Below, piece by piece: positions 52,370-62,269 of a stretch of 64,000 nucleotides of DNA. Every line of letters starts with the position of its first letter. Position 1 is the stretch's first letter. The position numbers were made by a program, and so were the translations under genes. Source of the stretch: Candidatus Alistipes merdigallinarum (GTDB lineage: Bacteria; Bacteroidota; Bacteroidia; Bacteroidales; Rikenellaceae); assembly GCA_019119305.1 (NCBI GenBank), contig DWXH01000024.1, forward strand, positions 46,519 through 110,518, written 5' to 3'. The notes under the pieces are model-generated. The model was given only the letters and a program-made list of their open reading frames with translations, made no database searches and was not told where the DNA came from.

Positions 52370-54349
52370 CTACCAACCCGAATTTTGCCATTCTTCACCG
52401 GTCAAAGTACCCAGTTTATTTTGTTCTGACAGAGGAATCGGTAACCACAACCACTTGTGCGAATAACATTGGCGAGGAGACTGCCGAACAGTTCTACGTG
52501 TATAAGAATACATAGGTACTCCGTTAGGATCGTCACCCAACCACGAAATCTCCATTGCGGTTGACCATTCCACGTCCGTCATATCGCCGTCAAGCTCTGT
52601 CCAACGCCGCAAATCATTAAATCTGATCTCTTCTGCAACCAACTCGATACGTCTTTCATGACGCAAATACAACCGAGCCTCTTCAGTTGTCGGATTTGTC
52701 GGCAGAGCCGGCATTGCAGCTCTTTCACGGATCTCATTTATCAACGCCATACCTTCGGGAACACGTCCTGACTCTATTGCACATTCGGCTGTATTCAAGA
52801 TAACCTCAGCCAAACGATACATTTTGAAACGCGTAGCATTGACATAGTTATTACCTCCTGCAGTAGGATGCACGTATTTATTCATATAATATCCTGTACG
52901 CGTACGATAACGTTCGGAAACGTGAATCCCTGTGTAGTCATCCTCCTTATTGGTCCAGATCGTTTTACGACGGATCTGCTCTCCTGCCCATACCTGACCG
53001 GTACGACCATCTGTCTCTGCATTTTTCCAATATGCCTCTCGAATACACTCATTATATGTTACAGTCATATAAAAACGAGGGTCGCGATCTACATAAGGAT
53101 TCATTGCATCATACACAGGATTCTCTGAATTATAATTGGGAACCAAGTGGGTATGATCCAAATATGGCTTAGCCAAATCTACGACGAAATAACTTTCTGT
53201 CGCTTCGCTACTATTATACACAACATTTTCGAATTGATCAACCAACTCTTGCGTCGGCACCATACCGCAGCGATAGGCATTTTGGAAACCGACCCCATTG
53301 ACATCCCAAGGACCTGCTCCCGTATTTGCTCTCGTCTCAAAAATCGTCTCTTTATCACGCGGAGAAGTACTATAATCTGCTCCAAGGACAAAATACTCAC
53401 TTAACGCAGCTGCTGCTTTTGCTCCTTTTTCATATTTGATCTGTCCTTTGGTACCATATATATCATACGTTCCCGGCGTTGAACAAGTCTTATACAACTC
53501 ATAACCATTATCTCTCAACTGTTGCAATGCAGCTTGGTTAATCTGATATGCCTCTTCCCAAGTCATCGCCTTATTCAAAGGACTTGCAGCGAAAAGCGCA
53601 TAACGGGATTTGATGGCAAGAGCTAACGCCTTAGTTACACGATTCTTTTCACCATCCGATGTATTACGCCATGGGATCGTCTCTTCCATCATCGCAGTAT
53701 CAAGATCCGCGAAGATAAAATCGATAATCTTACGTATTCCTTCTGAATGATTTGCACCCCCATTATATTTTTGGACAAAAGAGAAATCATCGTCATACAT
53801 ATTTGGCTTTGTCAAAATAGGAGGCAGAGCACCATAATACTGTACTAACTCCGAATAGATCGCAGCTCGCAACAGACGGGCCTCAGCTTTCCAGCGAGCA
53901 CGGTTCGTCTCGCTTTTAACATTAGCTTCATCGATATGCGCCAAAAACATATTACATTTTCGAACACCTTCAAAAGCATTCGCCCACGTACGCATATTAT
54001 TTCCACGACTATTATTTTCACCATATTGTGTCATAGGATGCGTACTCGCTGATGCAGACCCATTATAAGCCATGGCATGGGTTAAACCGGTTTCGACCTC
54101 TGCATCACATTCCCACACGTCGTCTGATACTGCTTCAAAAGGATTCGTTTGAAAATAGTAATTATTCAACCCACCATTATTCGCATAATAATTGTAACAT
54201 CCGTTCAGATATGCACCGGTCATGTCGTTATCTTCCCACACATCATCAATATCGATACGACCATCCGGTTCTATATCCAACACTCCCGAGCATGAAGCCA
54301 TCGTCATCAACGACGCTATGCTCAACATATATATGTATTTTACTTTCAT
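52370..54349 (-). CDS. SusD/RagB-family outer-membrane glycan-binding lipoprotein
   Basis: Lipobox MASC; RHERRIELVAEEIRFNDLRRWTEL ... WLPIPLSEQNKLGTLTGEEWQNSGW. Confidence 0.93.
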   Translation of the reverse strand: MKVKYIYMLSIASLMTMASCSGVLDIEPDGRIDIDDVWEDNDMTGAYLNGCYNYYANNGGLNNYYFQTNPFEAVSDDVWECDAEVETGLTHAMAYNGSASASTHPMTQYGENNSRGNNMRTWANAFEGVRKCNMFLAHIDEANVKSETNRARWKAEARLLRAAIYSELVQYYGALPPILTKPNMYDDDFSFVQKYNGGANHSEGIRKIIDFIFADLDTAMMEETIPWRNTSDGEKNRVTKALALAIKSRYALFAASPLNKAMTWEEAYQINQAALQQLRDNGYELYKTCSTPGTYDIYGTKGQIKYEKGAKAAAALSEYFVLGADYSTSPRDKETIFETRANTGAGPWDVNGVGFQNAYRCGMVPTQELVDQFENVVYNSSEATESYFVVDLAKPYLDHTHLVPNYNSENPVYDAMNPYVDRDPRFYMTVTYNECIREAYWKNAETDGRTGQVWAGEQIRRKTIWTNKEDDYTGIHVSERYRTRTGYYMNKYVHPTAGGNNYVNATRFKMYRLAEVILNTAECAIESGRVPEGMALINEIRERAAMPALPTNPTTEEARLYLRHERRIELVAEEIRFNDLRRWTELDGDMTDVEWSTAMEISWLGDDPNGVPMYSYTRRTVRQSPRQCYSHKWLWLPIPLSEQNKLGTLTGEEWQNSGW

Positions 54350-54369
54350 AATTTCAAAAACTTAATCGC

Positions 54370-57300
54370 TTAGAAAGTTATATTAAATCCAACATTCCAT
54401 GTCTTCACCAAAGGATAACCGATCTGGTCTGTCTGCTCCGGGTCAGTCGAATCAACCCGCAGACGATCCCATGTATAAATATTATCACCACGGAAGTATA
54501 CTCTTAACCGTTTGATTCCGATCGCACGCAATGCCTTTTCAGGAAGCGTGTAACCTACTTCCAACGCTTTCAAACGCATGAACGAACGATCCATAATGAA
54601 GAAATCATTAGCAACTTTCGAAGAAGTGCTTCCCGTTGAAAGTCTCGGATAGGTAATGGTCTCTCCTGCAGCATAACGTTCAGCAGTCCATGCATGTTTA
54701 TGCCATTCATAGAACGTTCCCTGGTAAATATTTTCATTTACACCTTGTCCACTATAATAATCTGAATATTTGCTCACACCTTGGAAAAAGATGGTGAAAT
54801 CAAACCACTTGTAGTTTGCTGCAACTTGGAAACCGTAAGATACACGCGGTACATTTTCATTATATCCAATCGGAACCTGATCCTTAGAATCGATAACACC
54901 ATCGCCATTCTGGTCGATGTATTTGAAATCTCCCAACTGAGGAGCGGTTCCGATTGCATAAGAAATACCTTGATGTTCTACACCATTTTCATCGACATAA
55001 CCTTCCGTATAACGGTCCAACTCTTCTTGAGTATTGAAATATCCATTACCGTTGCTCCAATCGATCTTATATCCCCATTGTTGGCCCAATGAAAATCCCG
55101 TCGTACGGTAACGGTACACATAATCTTCGGTATACATCGGCTCATCCCAGAAGATTACCTTATTCTTATTGAAGCTGAAGTTACCTTTAGCTGAGATAAA
55201 CAAATCTTTTGTCACCTGTTTATTGAAGTTCAACTCAAACTCGAAACCGCGGTTATCAACGACACCCAAGTTCATGGTCGGCCATGAAATAATACCTGCG
55301 AAATAGGGATTTAAACCACGTCCTTTCAAAATATCAGAACGTTTCTCAATGAAGTAATCGAATGTCATTGACCAACTGCTGAACAACTGGACATCGATAC
55401 CGTAATTTTGCTTTTTAGCAACCTCCCAGTGCAGATTTGCATTACCGATACGTCCTTCATTAACCGATCCGTATCCGGATACGATTCCTGACCCTGCACT
55501 GTATGTATTATTATCCATATAAAGGAAACGTGTACTTCCCAACTGGTCACTACCTACTTTACCGTAAGATGCTCTCAGTTTCAAGTTCGTCAATACCTTA
55601 TTTCCTTTCAAGAAGTTTTCATTGGTAACCACCCAACCACCAGAGAAAGCGGGGAAGAAACCGAAACGGGTATCAGGTGCAAACTGTTCAGAACCGTTAT
55701 AACCCATATTCACTTCAGCAAAGTAGCGGTTGTCAAAACCGTAAGTGAAACGCGCTGCGTAACTGATCACGTTATAAGGCATCGCATTTTCACCGGAAGC
55801 ACTTGCAACCTCCTTCAGGTCTCGTTGCGCCAACAACATAGCTCCGACATCATGTTTACCGAATGTCCGGTTATAGTTAATCGATCCTTGCAAGTTCACA
55901 ACCCAATTGGTATTTCCCCATTTATCAAGTCCGATTGTACCGTTCGTTTCACGAGTACACGGGAAGTAGATCGTATCCGTATCTTCATTTACTTGAGCCG
56001 TAAACAACATCTCCTCAATAGTACCTTGGAGGACTGTATTCGATACAGCATCGAAAGATGCCATACCCTTCAAACTCAAACCTTTGGTAATAAAGTCAAG
56101 CCCCCATTCACCTCCGACGGTTGAGTTCAGATTAGAACGAACGGTATTCCAATAACCCCTACGGTTGATTGATTCATAAGGAGACCGGTCAGCTTCCACC
56201 GGTTTAATAATACGATAAGGAACCACATTGAATCCCAACTCTTCACCCGGGGTAAGTGGTCCCACCGTCATAGGTTTCAATCCGTTCACACAGTGGAACA
56301 AATCCCGAATCATCCAGTTGCGGTCACCACCATAGGTTGCAGCATTCGGCTGGTTGACTTTTTCTACGTAAGTACCAATATTAACAAACAATTTTAAATC
56401 TTTTGTTACTTGATAGTCGATATTGGAACGGAAACTGAAACGGTCATTTTTCAACTGAGGATCATATCCGAGGAAAGATTTAGGTTCTGTCCGAATGTTA
56501 CCACCTTGATGCAAATAACCCGCATTCACGAAATACTTCAATTCTTCAGTACCGCCTGTCACGTTGATATTGACATTAGTCTGAGGTGACCATTTTTTAA
56601 ACATTTCACGATACCAGTCGTGATTCGGATACATATAATACCTTCTCGCCGATTTCAACGCATACTCCGGATCGTTCGGATCCAAACCATACAATGGATT
56701 TAAGTGACGAGCAATCGTACGACCCGAATACTCTTCATTCATACCGTCATTACGGTCTGCTTCATTACGCATGGTCATAAACTCCCATGCATCCACGCGG
56801 GTCGGTTGGCGCGTATATGTTTGCCAAGTTTGGTCGAAAGCCACATTCAACTCAGTCTGCCCGGCCTGTCCACGCTTAGTCGTGATAATGAGCACACCAT
56901 TAGCACCCTTCACACCGTACATAGCAGTTGCCGATGCATCTTTCAATACCGAAATCGTCTCAACCTCATTCGCATTCAGTGTACGAATATTATCACGGGG
57001 CACACCATCGATCAAGATCAACGGATCAGTACCATTCGTAGTTGCCTGACCACGCAAATACATCGTTGCGTCATCGAAACCCGGCTGAGAACCACCACTC
57101 TGCAACGAAGTCAAACCGGCCAAACGACCAGCCAACGCATTCGCGATGTTTGGCGACGAACTCTGGCGAAGTTCCTTACTTGTCACCGTAGAAATGGCGG
57201 CGGTGATGGACTCTTTCTTCTGTGTACCATAAGCAACCACTACCACATCATCCAGAGTTTGAACATCCTCCTCCATGACGATCGTAAAAGATGTCCGGTT

Positions 57301-57654
57301 ACCAACCTTCACTTTCAACGATTTAAAACCAAAATAGCTGACCTCCAGCTCAGCTCCAGCAGGAACTTTCAAAGTAAATTTACCTTCGAAATCCGTAGCC
57401 GTACCCGTTGTCGTTCCCGAAACAGACACGGAAACACCGATCAACGGCGCTCCGTTTTGATCCTGAACCACACCGGTAATAGTCTGAGTTCCGTCTTGTG
57501 TAGACGCTGAAACTTCAGATAGGCTCCCATTACTCGAGAAAGCCGCGTATGGAACCGCAGACAACATGAGCAGCAACCCCAGTACTTTCGCACCGGCCAG
57601 ATTGCGACACATTGTCGTCGTCCATGTCTTGAAGTAAAGTAATGTTTTGTTCAT
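54370..57654 (-). CDS. SusC/RagA-family TonB-linked outer-membrane protein
   Basis: ITGVVQDQNGAPLIGVSVSVSGT, DDVVVVAYGTQKKESITAAIS, LILIDGVPRDNIRTLNANEVETISVLKDASATAMYGVKGANGVLIITTKRG. Confidence 0.96.
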   Translation of the reverse strand: MNKTLLYFKTWTTTMCRNLAGAKVLGLLLMLSAVPYAAFSSNGSLSEVSASTQDGTQTITGVVQDQNGAPLIGVSVSVSGTTTGTATDFEGKFTLKVPAGAELEVSYFGFKSLKVKVGNRTSFTIVMEEDVQTLDDVVVVAYGTQKKESITAAISTVTSKELRQSSSPNIANALAGRLAGLTSLQSGGSQPGFDDATMYLRGQATTNGTDPLILIDGVPRDNIRTLNANEVETISVLKDASATAMYGVKGANGVLIITTKRGQAGQTELNVAFDQTWQTYTRQPTRVDAWEFMTMRNEADRNDGMNEEYSGRTIARHLNPLYGLDPNDPEYALKSARRYYMYPNHDWYREMFKKWSPQTNVNINVTGGTEELKYFVNAGYLHQGGNIRTEPKSFLGYDPQLKNDRFSFRSNIDYQVTKDLKLFVNIGTYVEKVNQPNAATYGGDRNWMIRDLFHCVNGLKPMTVGPLTPGEELGFNVVPYRIIKPVEADRSPYESINRRGYWNTVRSNLNSTVGGEWGLDFITKGLSLKGMASFDAVSNTVLQGTIEEMLFTAQVNEDTDTIYFPCTRETNGTIGLDKWGNTNWVVNLQGSINYNRTFGKHDVGAMLLAQRDLKEVASASGENAMPYNVISYAARFTYGFDNRYFAEVNMGYNGSEQFAPDTRFGFFPAFSGGWVVTNENFLKGNKVLTNLKLRASYGKVGSDQLGSTRFLYMDNNTYSAGSGIVSGYGSVNEGRIGNANLHWEVAKKQNYGIDVQLFSSWSMTFDYFIEKRSDILKGRGLNPYFAGIISWPTMNLGVVDNRGFEFELNFNKQVTKDLFISAKGNFSFNKNKVIFWDEPMYTEDYVYRYRTTGFSLGQQWGYKIDWSNGNGYFNTQEELDRYTEGYVDENGVEHQGISYAIGTAPQLGDFKYIDQNGDGVIDSKDQVPIGYNENVPRVSYGFQVAANYKWFDFTIFFQGVSKYSDYYSGQGVNENIYQGTFYEWHKHAWTAERYAAGETITYPRLSTGSTSSKVANDFFIMDRSFMRLKALEVGYTLPEKALRAIGIKRLRVYFRGDNIYTWDRLRVDSTDPEQTDQIGYPLVKTWNVGFNITF

Positions 57655-57932
57655 AGATAAAAATTTAGGTTTAATTTTCTTGTTTCATCTGATTTTCCCC
57701 GCGTATTTTTTTTAGAAAATTCCGATACCACGAAATTCTACAAATATTAGCTATATATAGAGCTCATTTGTTTCATTTTTTTTCAAATTCTGTTCATTCT
57801 TCCGTTTCAGCCCGTCGCCTTTGTCAAAATTTCGACCAAAATACCCTCTGAAAAATAACTGATATTCAGGATAATAACAAAAAACGAAACTTTTTTGTGA
57901 AACAAAAACGAAAGAAATAAGCAAAGAATGAT

Positions 57933-57940
57933 TAGCTTTG
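57933..57940 (+). promoter_or_regulatory. -7 box TAGCTTTG upstream of hybrid two-component gene
   Basis: TAnnTTTG match, 37 nt upstream of ATG 57978. Confidence 0.5.
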
Positions 57941-57944
57941 TTGA

Positions 57945-57952
57945 CAAAGATA
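57945..57952 (-). promoter_or_regulatory. Possible divergent -7 box TATCTTTG (- strand) for susC operon
   Basis: CAAAGATA on + strand; 290 nt from susC start. Confidence 0.3.
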
Positions 57953-57977
57953 TACAAAACCGACGAAACTCGCAACT

Positions 57978-60900
57978 ATGAACAACAAGTATGTATTACT
58001 TATTTGCACATTTTGCTTGATTGCCCCGCTTCAATTCGACGTAAAAGCGCAAGAAAGATTCCATATTTCACCTCAAATTTCCAACTTGCAAATACGCGAT
58101 ATATGTCAAGATTCATTGGGGTATATATGGATCGCCACCGCAAGAGGCGTCAACAGATACAACGGATACGAGTACGCTCAACTCTTCCGTAACGCCTCCG
58201 AACCTCATGCCAGCATCCAATCCAACAGAATCAACAAACTTTGTTTAGACAGACAGAGCAATCTGTGGATCGCCACATCCAGGGGGGTAAGCCGTTTCGA
58301 CATGGCCAAAAACCAAATTATACCATATTATATAGAAGAAGACGACGAGTATTATGCAGCCGACTTGGATGAAGATAAAAACGGAAACCTATGGATCGCC
58401 ACATACAACAACGGGATATTTAAATTCGATCGCAAAAAAGATTGCCTGGTCCGCTTCCCCATCACATTCCGAGGAGAAGACACACCTCTTTATGTCCGAA
58501 CGCTATTCGTTGATAATTTAAACAATCTTTGGATCGGTTATTCAGCGGGCACCGCACTTGGAAGATACAATATAGACGATCAAACTTCCGAATTAATCCC
58601 ACTACCTAACCATACCGTAATTAACTGTATAACTAAATTCGGAGAGTCACAACTATGGGTCGGAACCGACCAAGGTATCATAGCGTATAACATAAAAGAG
58701 CGTAAAATCACCCCCATTCCGACATCCTTAAAAAAACAGAAAGAGTTAAATTCATCAAGAATAAATAGTATTACACTGATTGACAACGATAATTACATCA
58801 TCACCTCAACACGTTGTGCATATAGATATTGCATCACAACAGGGGAAGTTACCCGTCTCCCGATCGGAACCAAAGAAACAGACAAAAACAACGACATCAC
58901 TTGTGCATTGAAAGACAACCAAGGCAATTTATGGTTGGGGACAGTTGAACAAAGTTTTTATAAAATCAAAACATCCGAAAATATTTTCAACAGTTTAAAT
59001 GAGCTGAACGGAAAACCTGTAATCTCCAGCTCCGAAGATGCCCAATTCGACAGAATATGGATCGGAACAAAATACGACGGTCTATTTTTATATTCTAAAA
59101 AAAGTGGAAGAACGACAACTTATTCGTCACCCCACTTGTCGACAAACAAAAACCAACTCCCGATAATCAGAGCTCTTTATTGTGACAGCAAAGGGAGGAT
59201 ATGGATCGGAGCCGGACGCAATTTAATCGTAGGACAACTTACCCCAACCGGCTTTACGGAGATATCTGTTTTTGAAGAGTTATCCATCATTGCCAAAATC
59301 GCCGAAGACAGACAAGGCAATATCTGGGTCGGCAGCTATTCCGGACTCTACTTTTTCGGAAACAGTTCGGTTTTATCGCCCCGAACAGTTATTGAAAACG
59401 CATCAGTAACCGCCATCGCTCCGTTAGATCAAAATAAAATTGCCTATGCGATTTACGGAACCGATATTTTTACAACCGACACCGAGCGTTTTGAACAAAA
59501 AGTATTGAGCCCCACGGATTCTCTTAATAATAAATATGTATTGAATGCCTGTTCCGATCTTTTTTTGGCACAAGACTCCATTTTATGGATCAGTAATTAC
59601 AACCGAGGAGTCATGCGGTATAACCCAAAGAACAATACGATCTCAACATACACCCAAAAAAACGGACTCCCAAGCAACGACATTCTTTCCGTCACAGAGG
59701 ACAAAAACGGACATGTGTGGATGGCAACATCTAACGGGCTCTCACGTTTGGATCCGAAATCGGGACGGTTACGCAACTTCAGCGAAGCTGATGGATTGTC
59801 CAACACTCAGTTTTTCGAGCAAGCCATATTGACTGCTTCTGACGGATGTATCTATTTGGGCGGCAATTCGGGAATCGACTGCTTCGACCCTTCCGATATA
59901 AAACAAAATGGATACCAACCCTCTGTCGTATTAGAAGATTTGAAAATACAGAACAGGAGCACCACGCCGAAAGAAAAGGACTCACCTCTCGATCGGAATA
60001 TCGCTTATGCTCATAAAATCATTCTTAAACACAAGGAAAACTCTTTCAGCATCGATTACACGGGAATCGATTACACATACACCGATAAATTGCGTTATGC
60101 TTATAAACTGGAGGGATTTGACAAAGAGTGGATCGAAACGGATGGAAACAAAAGGGCCCATTTTACCAATCTTCCAGCCGGAGATTTCCGTTTCAGAGTT
60201 AAAGCCCAAAACGGAGATGGAGAGTGGAGTCCCGAAGTCGGAATCGATATTACAGTAAAAGCCTCCCCCTGGTTGACTGGATGGGCTTATCTGCTCTATT
60301 TCGCTGCAATCGTAAGCGGAATCATCCTCGCAACAAAAATCTATTTCAGAAAAAAATACAATAAAAAAACCCAAGAGCTGGCCGAGCAACAACGCAAACA
60401 CGAACAAGAAATCAACCAACAGAAAATAGATTTTTATGGAAATATCTCTCATGAACTGAGAACACCGCTGACATTGATAAACGGAAATATCGAGCTGTTG
60501 GCGCAAAATGCCCGTACCGGAATTCACGACATGAAATTGATTTCGATTTTGTCTTATAATTCAGGACGGTTGTTAAAACTGGTCAACCAACTGCTTGATT
60601 TCAGCCGCATGGAGAGCGGATCGACACCATTACGCGTATCGAAACTCGACTTCAATCCAATTCTCCAAAACGTCATCAATTCATTCCGATTTAGCGTACA
60701 AGCCAAAGAGATCGAATATGAAATAAATTTCGATCAGAACTTCCCGATGATTTACACGGATGACGATCTGTTAGAAAAAATCATAACCAATCTACTGTCG
60801 AACGCTGTAAAATATACACCGCGCAGAGGTCGAATACATGTAGATGTCAGACACACCGTAAGTCGGACAGCAGCATCTGGACCGGAAACAGAAACGATGA

Positions 60901-62063
60901 CTGTCAGCATCACGAACACCTGTGAAAAGATCGAACCGGATGAACTGAAACGATTGTTCGATCGTTTTACCCGATTAACGGGCCACGAAGAGATTCCCGG
61001 CAGCGGCATCGGGCTACACTATACCAAAACCCTAATTTCGCGGTTACATGGAGAAATTCACGCCGCATGGAACGACACGGAAGGTCTTACGATGACATTT
61101 ACGATTCCGGTCGGGAAAGAGGACTTTTCTTCGGACGAAATTGTCGAAATAGCCCCATCGGACGAGAGTGAACCGATAGATCTAATTGCAGAAAAGGAAC
61201 CTATTACATCAGCCGAGGAAAGAGATCTTTCCGCTACATTGCAACCCATCAAGCAACGCACTCTGCTAATCGTGGAAGACGATCCGCAAATCCACACGCT
61301 GCTCCATGAAATTCTACATCATGAATACAACGTACTGCACGCATATGACGGGGCCGAAGGCCTGCAAATGATCCGTTCACAGATGCCGGAAATCGTGATC
61401 AGCGACATCCGTATGCCTGAAATGGACGGGATCGCCTTATGTAAAACCGTCAAAAACGACCCGCAATTATGTCACGTGATCCTGATACTATTGACAGCAA
61501 AAAATAGAATCGAAGAGCGAATCGAAGGCTACAACTGCGGAGCAGATGCCTACATCAACAAGCCGTTCCGTGCGGATCATTTGATCTCGATCATACATAA
61601 CCAACAGGCAAACCGCGATCGGATGAAAGCTTTTTTCCACAGCCAGAATCCGGCTTCGGGACAAAACAACGATGATAACGACAACCGCATCCCCGATTCG
61701 TTATCCGAAATTGATCGCCGATTCTTAGAAAAACTACACCAATTTATCGATAAAAGCATTGAGAATCCAGATATCAATATCAACGTCATCGCGGTAGAAC
61801 TCGGCTTTAGCAGAACCAGCTTCTATCGCAAAATGAAAGGGTTAACAGGGTTGGCCCCAAACGATTATGTTCGCAATTTCAAAATGAAAAAAGCTGCAAA
61901 ATTAATCTTAGAGGGAAACTTAAGCATCGCAGAGATCTCAGATCAAACCGGTTTTGGAACCCAGTCTCATTTCTCAACCGCATTCAAAAAATATTTCGGA
62001 GTAAGTCCGAAAGACTACAAGGAAAAGTGGAAAACCGAACAACAAATGAACCGAACGAAATAA
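57978..62063 (+). CDS. Hybrid two-component system (HTCS) sensor/regulator
   Basis: Two-component propeller repeats (YIWIATARGVNRY, LWIATSRGVSRF...), Y_Y_Y domain, TM, HisKA NISHELRTPLTLI, HATPase (NLLSNAVKYTP, GSGIGLHYTK), receiver VISDIRMPEMDG, AraC HTH. Confidence 0.96.
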   Translation: MNNKYVLLICTFCLIAPLQFDVKAQERFHISPQISNLQIRDICQDSLGYIWIATARGVNRYNGYEYAQLFRNASEPHASIQSNRINKLCLDRQSNLWIATSRGVSRFDMAKNQIIPYYIEEDDEYYAADLDEDKNGNLWIATYNNGIFKFDRKKDCLVRFPITFRGEDTPLYVRTLFVDNLNNLWIGYSAGTALGRYNIDDQTSELIPLPNHTVINCITKFGESQLWVGTDQGIIAYNIKERKITPIPTSLKKQKELNSSRINSITLIDNDNYIITSTRCAYRYCITTGEVTRLPIGTKETDKNNDITCALKDNQGNLWLGTVEQSFYKIKTSENIFNSLNELNGKPVISSSEDAQFDRIWIGTKYDGLFLYSKKSGRTTTYSSPHLSTNKNQLPIIRALYCDSKGRIWIGAGRNLIVGQLTPTGFTEISVFEELSIIAKIAEDRQGNIWVGSYSGLYFFGNSSVLSPRTVIENASVTAIAPLDQNKIAYAIYGTDIFTTDTERFEQKVLSPTDSLNNKYVLNACSDLFLAQDSILWISNYNRGVMRYNPKNNTISTYTQKNGLPSNDILSVTEDKNGHVWMATSNGLSRLDPKSGRLRNFSEADGLSNTQFFEQAILTASDGCIYLGGNSGIDCFDPSDIKQNGYQPSVVLEDLKIQNRSTTPKEKDSPLDRNIAYAHKIILKHKENSFSIDYTGIDYTYTDKLRYAYKLEGFDKEWIETDGNKRAHFTNLPAGDFRFRVKAQNGDGEWSPEVGIDITVKASPWLTGWAYLLYFAAIVSGIILATKIYFRKKYNKKTQELAEQQRKHEQEINQQKIDFYGNISHELRTPLTLINGNIELLAQNARTGIHDMKLISILSYNSGRLLKLVNQLLDFSRMESGSTPLRVSKLDFNPILQNVINSFRFSVQAKEIEYEINFDQNFPMIYTDDDLLEKIITNLLSNAVKYTPRRGRIHVDVRHTVSRTAASGPETETMTVSITNTCEKIEPDELKRLFDRFTRLTGHEEIPGSGIGLHYTKTLISRLHGEIHAAWNDTEGLTMTFTIPVGKEDFSSDEIVEIAPSDESEPIDLIAEKEPITSAEERDLSATLQPIKQRTLLIVEDDPQIHTLLHEILHHEYNVLHAYDGAEGLQMIRSQMPEIVISDIRMPEMDGIALCKTVKNDPQLCHVILILLTAKNRIEERIEGYNCGADAYINKPFRADHLISIIHNQQANRDRMKAFFHSQNPASGQNNDDNDNRIPDSLSEIDRRFLEKLHQFIDKSIENPDININVIAVELGFSRTSFYRKMKGLTGLAPNDYVRNFKMKKAAKLILEGNLSIAEISDQTGFGTQSHFSTAFKKYFGVSPKDYKEKWKTEQQMNRTK

Positions 62064-62269
62064 AATTATAACAAAACTGCGTTTTTTTTATCAAATTTCG
62101 GAAAAAATCATTTACTTTGTCTTACTTGGTAGAATTTGTTTTTTCCTGTTCAAAACATCACCCATGACACTAATTTAAAACAAAATAGAATTACTATTTT
62201 CTATCAAGCAGGCAAAAGCAACGACCTTTGATAATCCGATTTATAAACCAAACGAACCCATCTCGTCCA

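Noticed and set aside
56704-57510. ORF (268 aa) antisense to susC
   Set aside because: Ser/Thr/Arg/His-rich nonsense-like product opposite the conserved SusC plug region.
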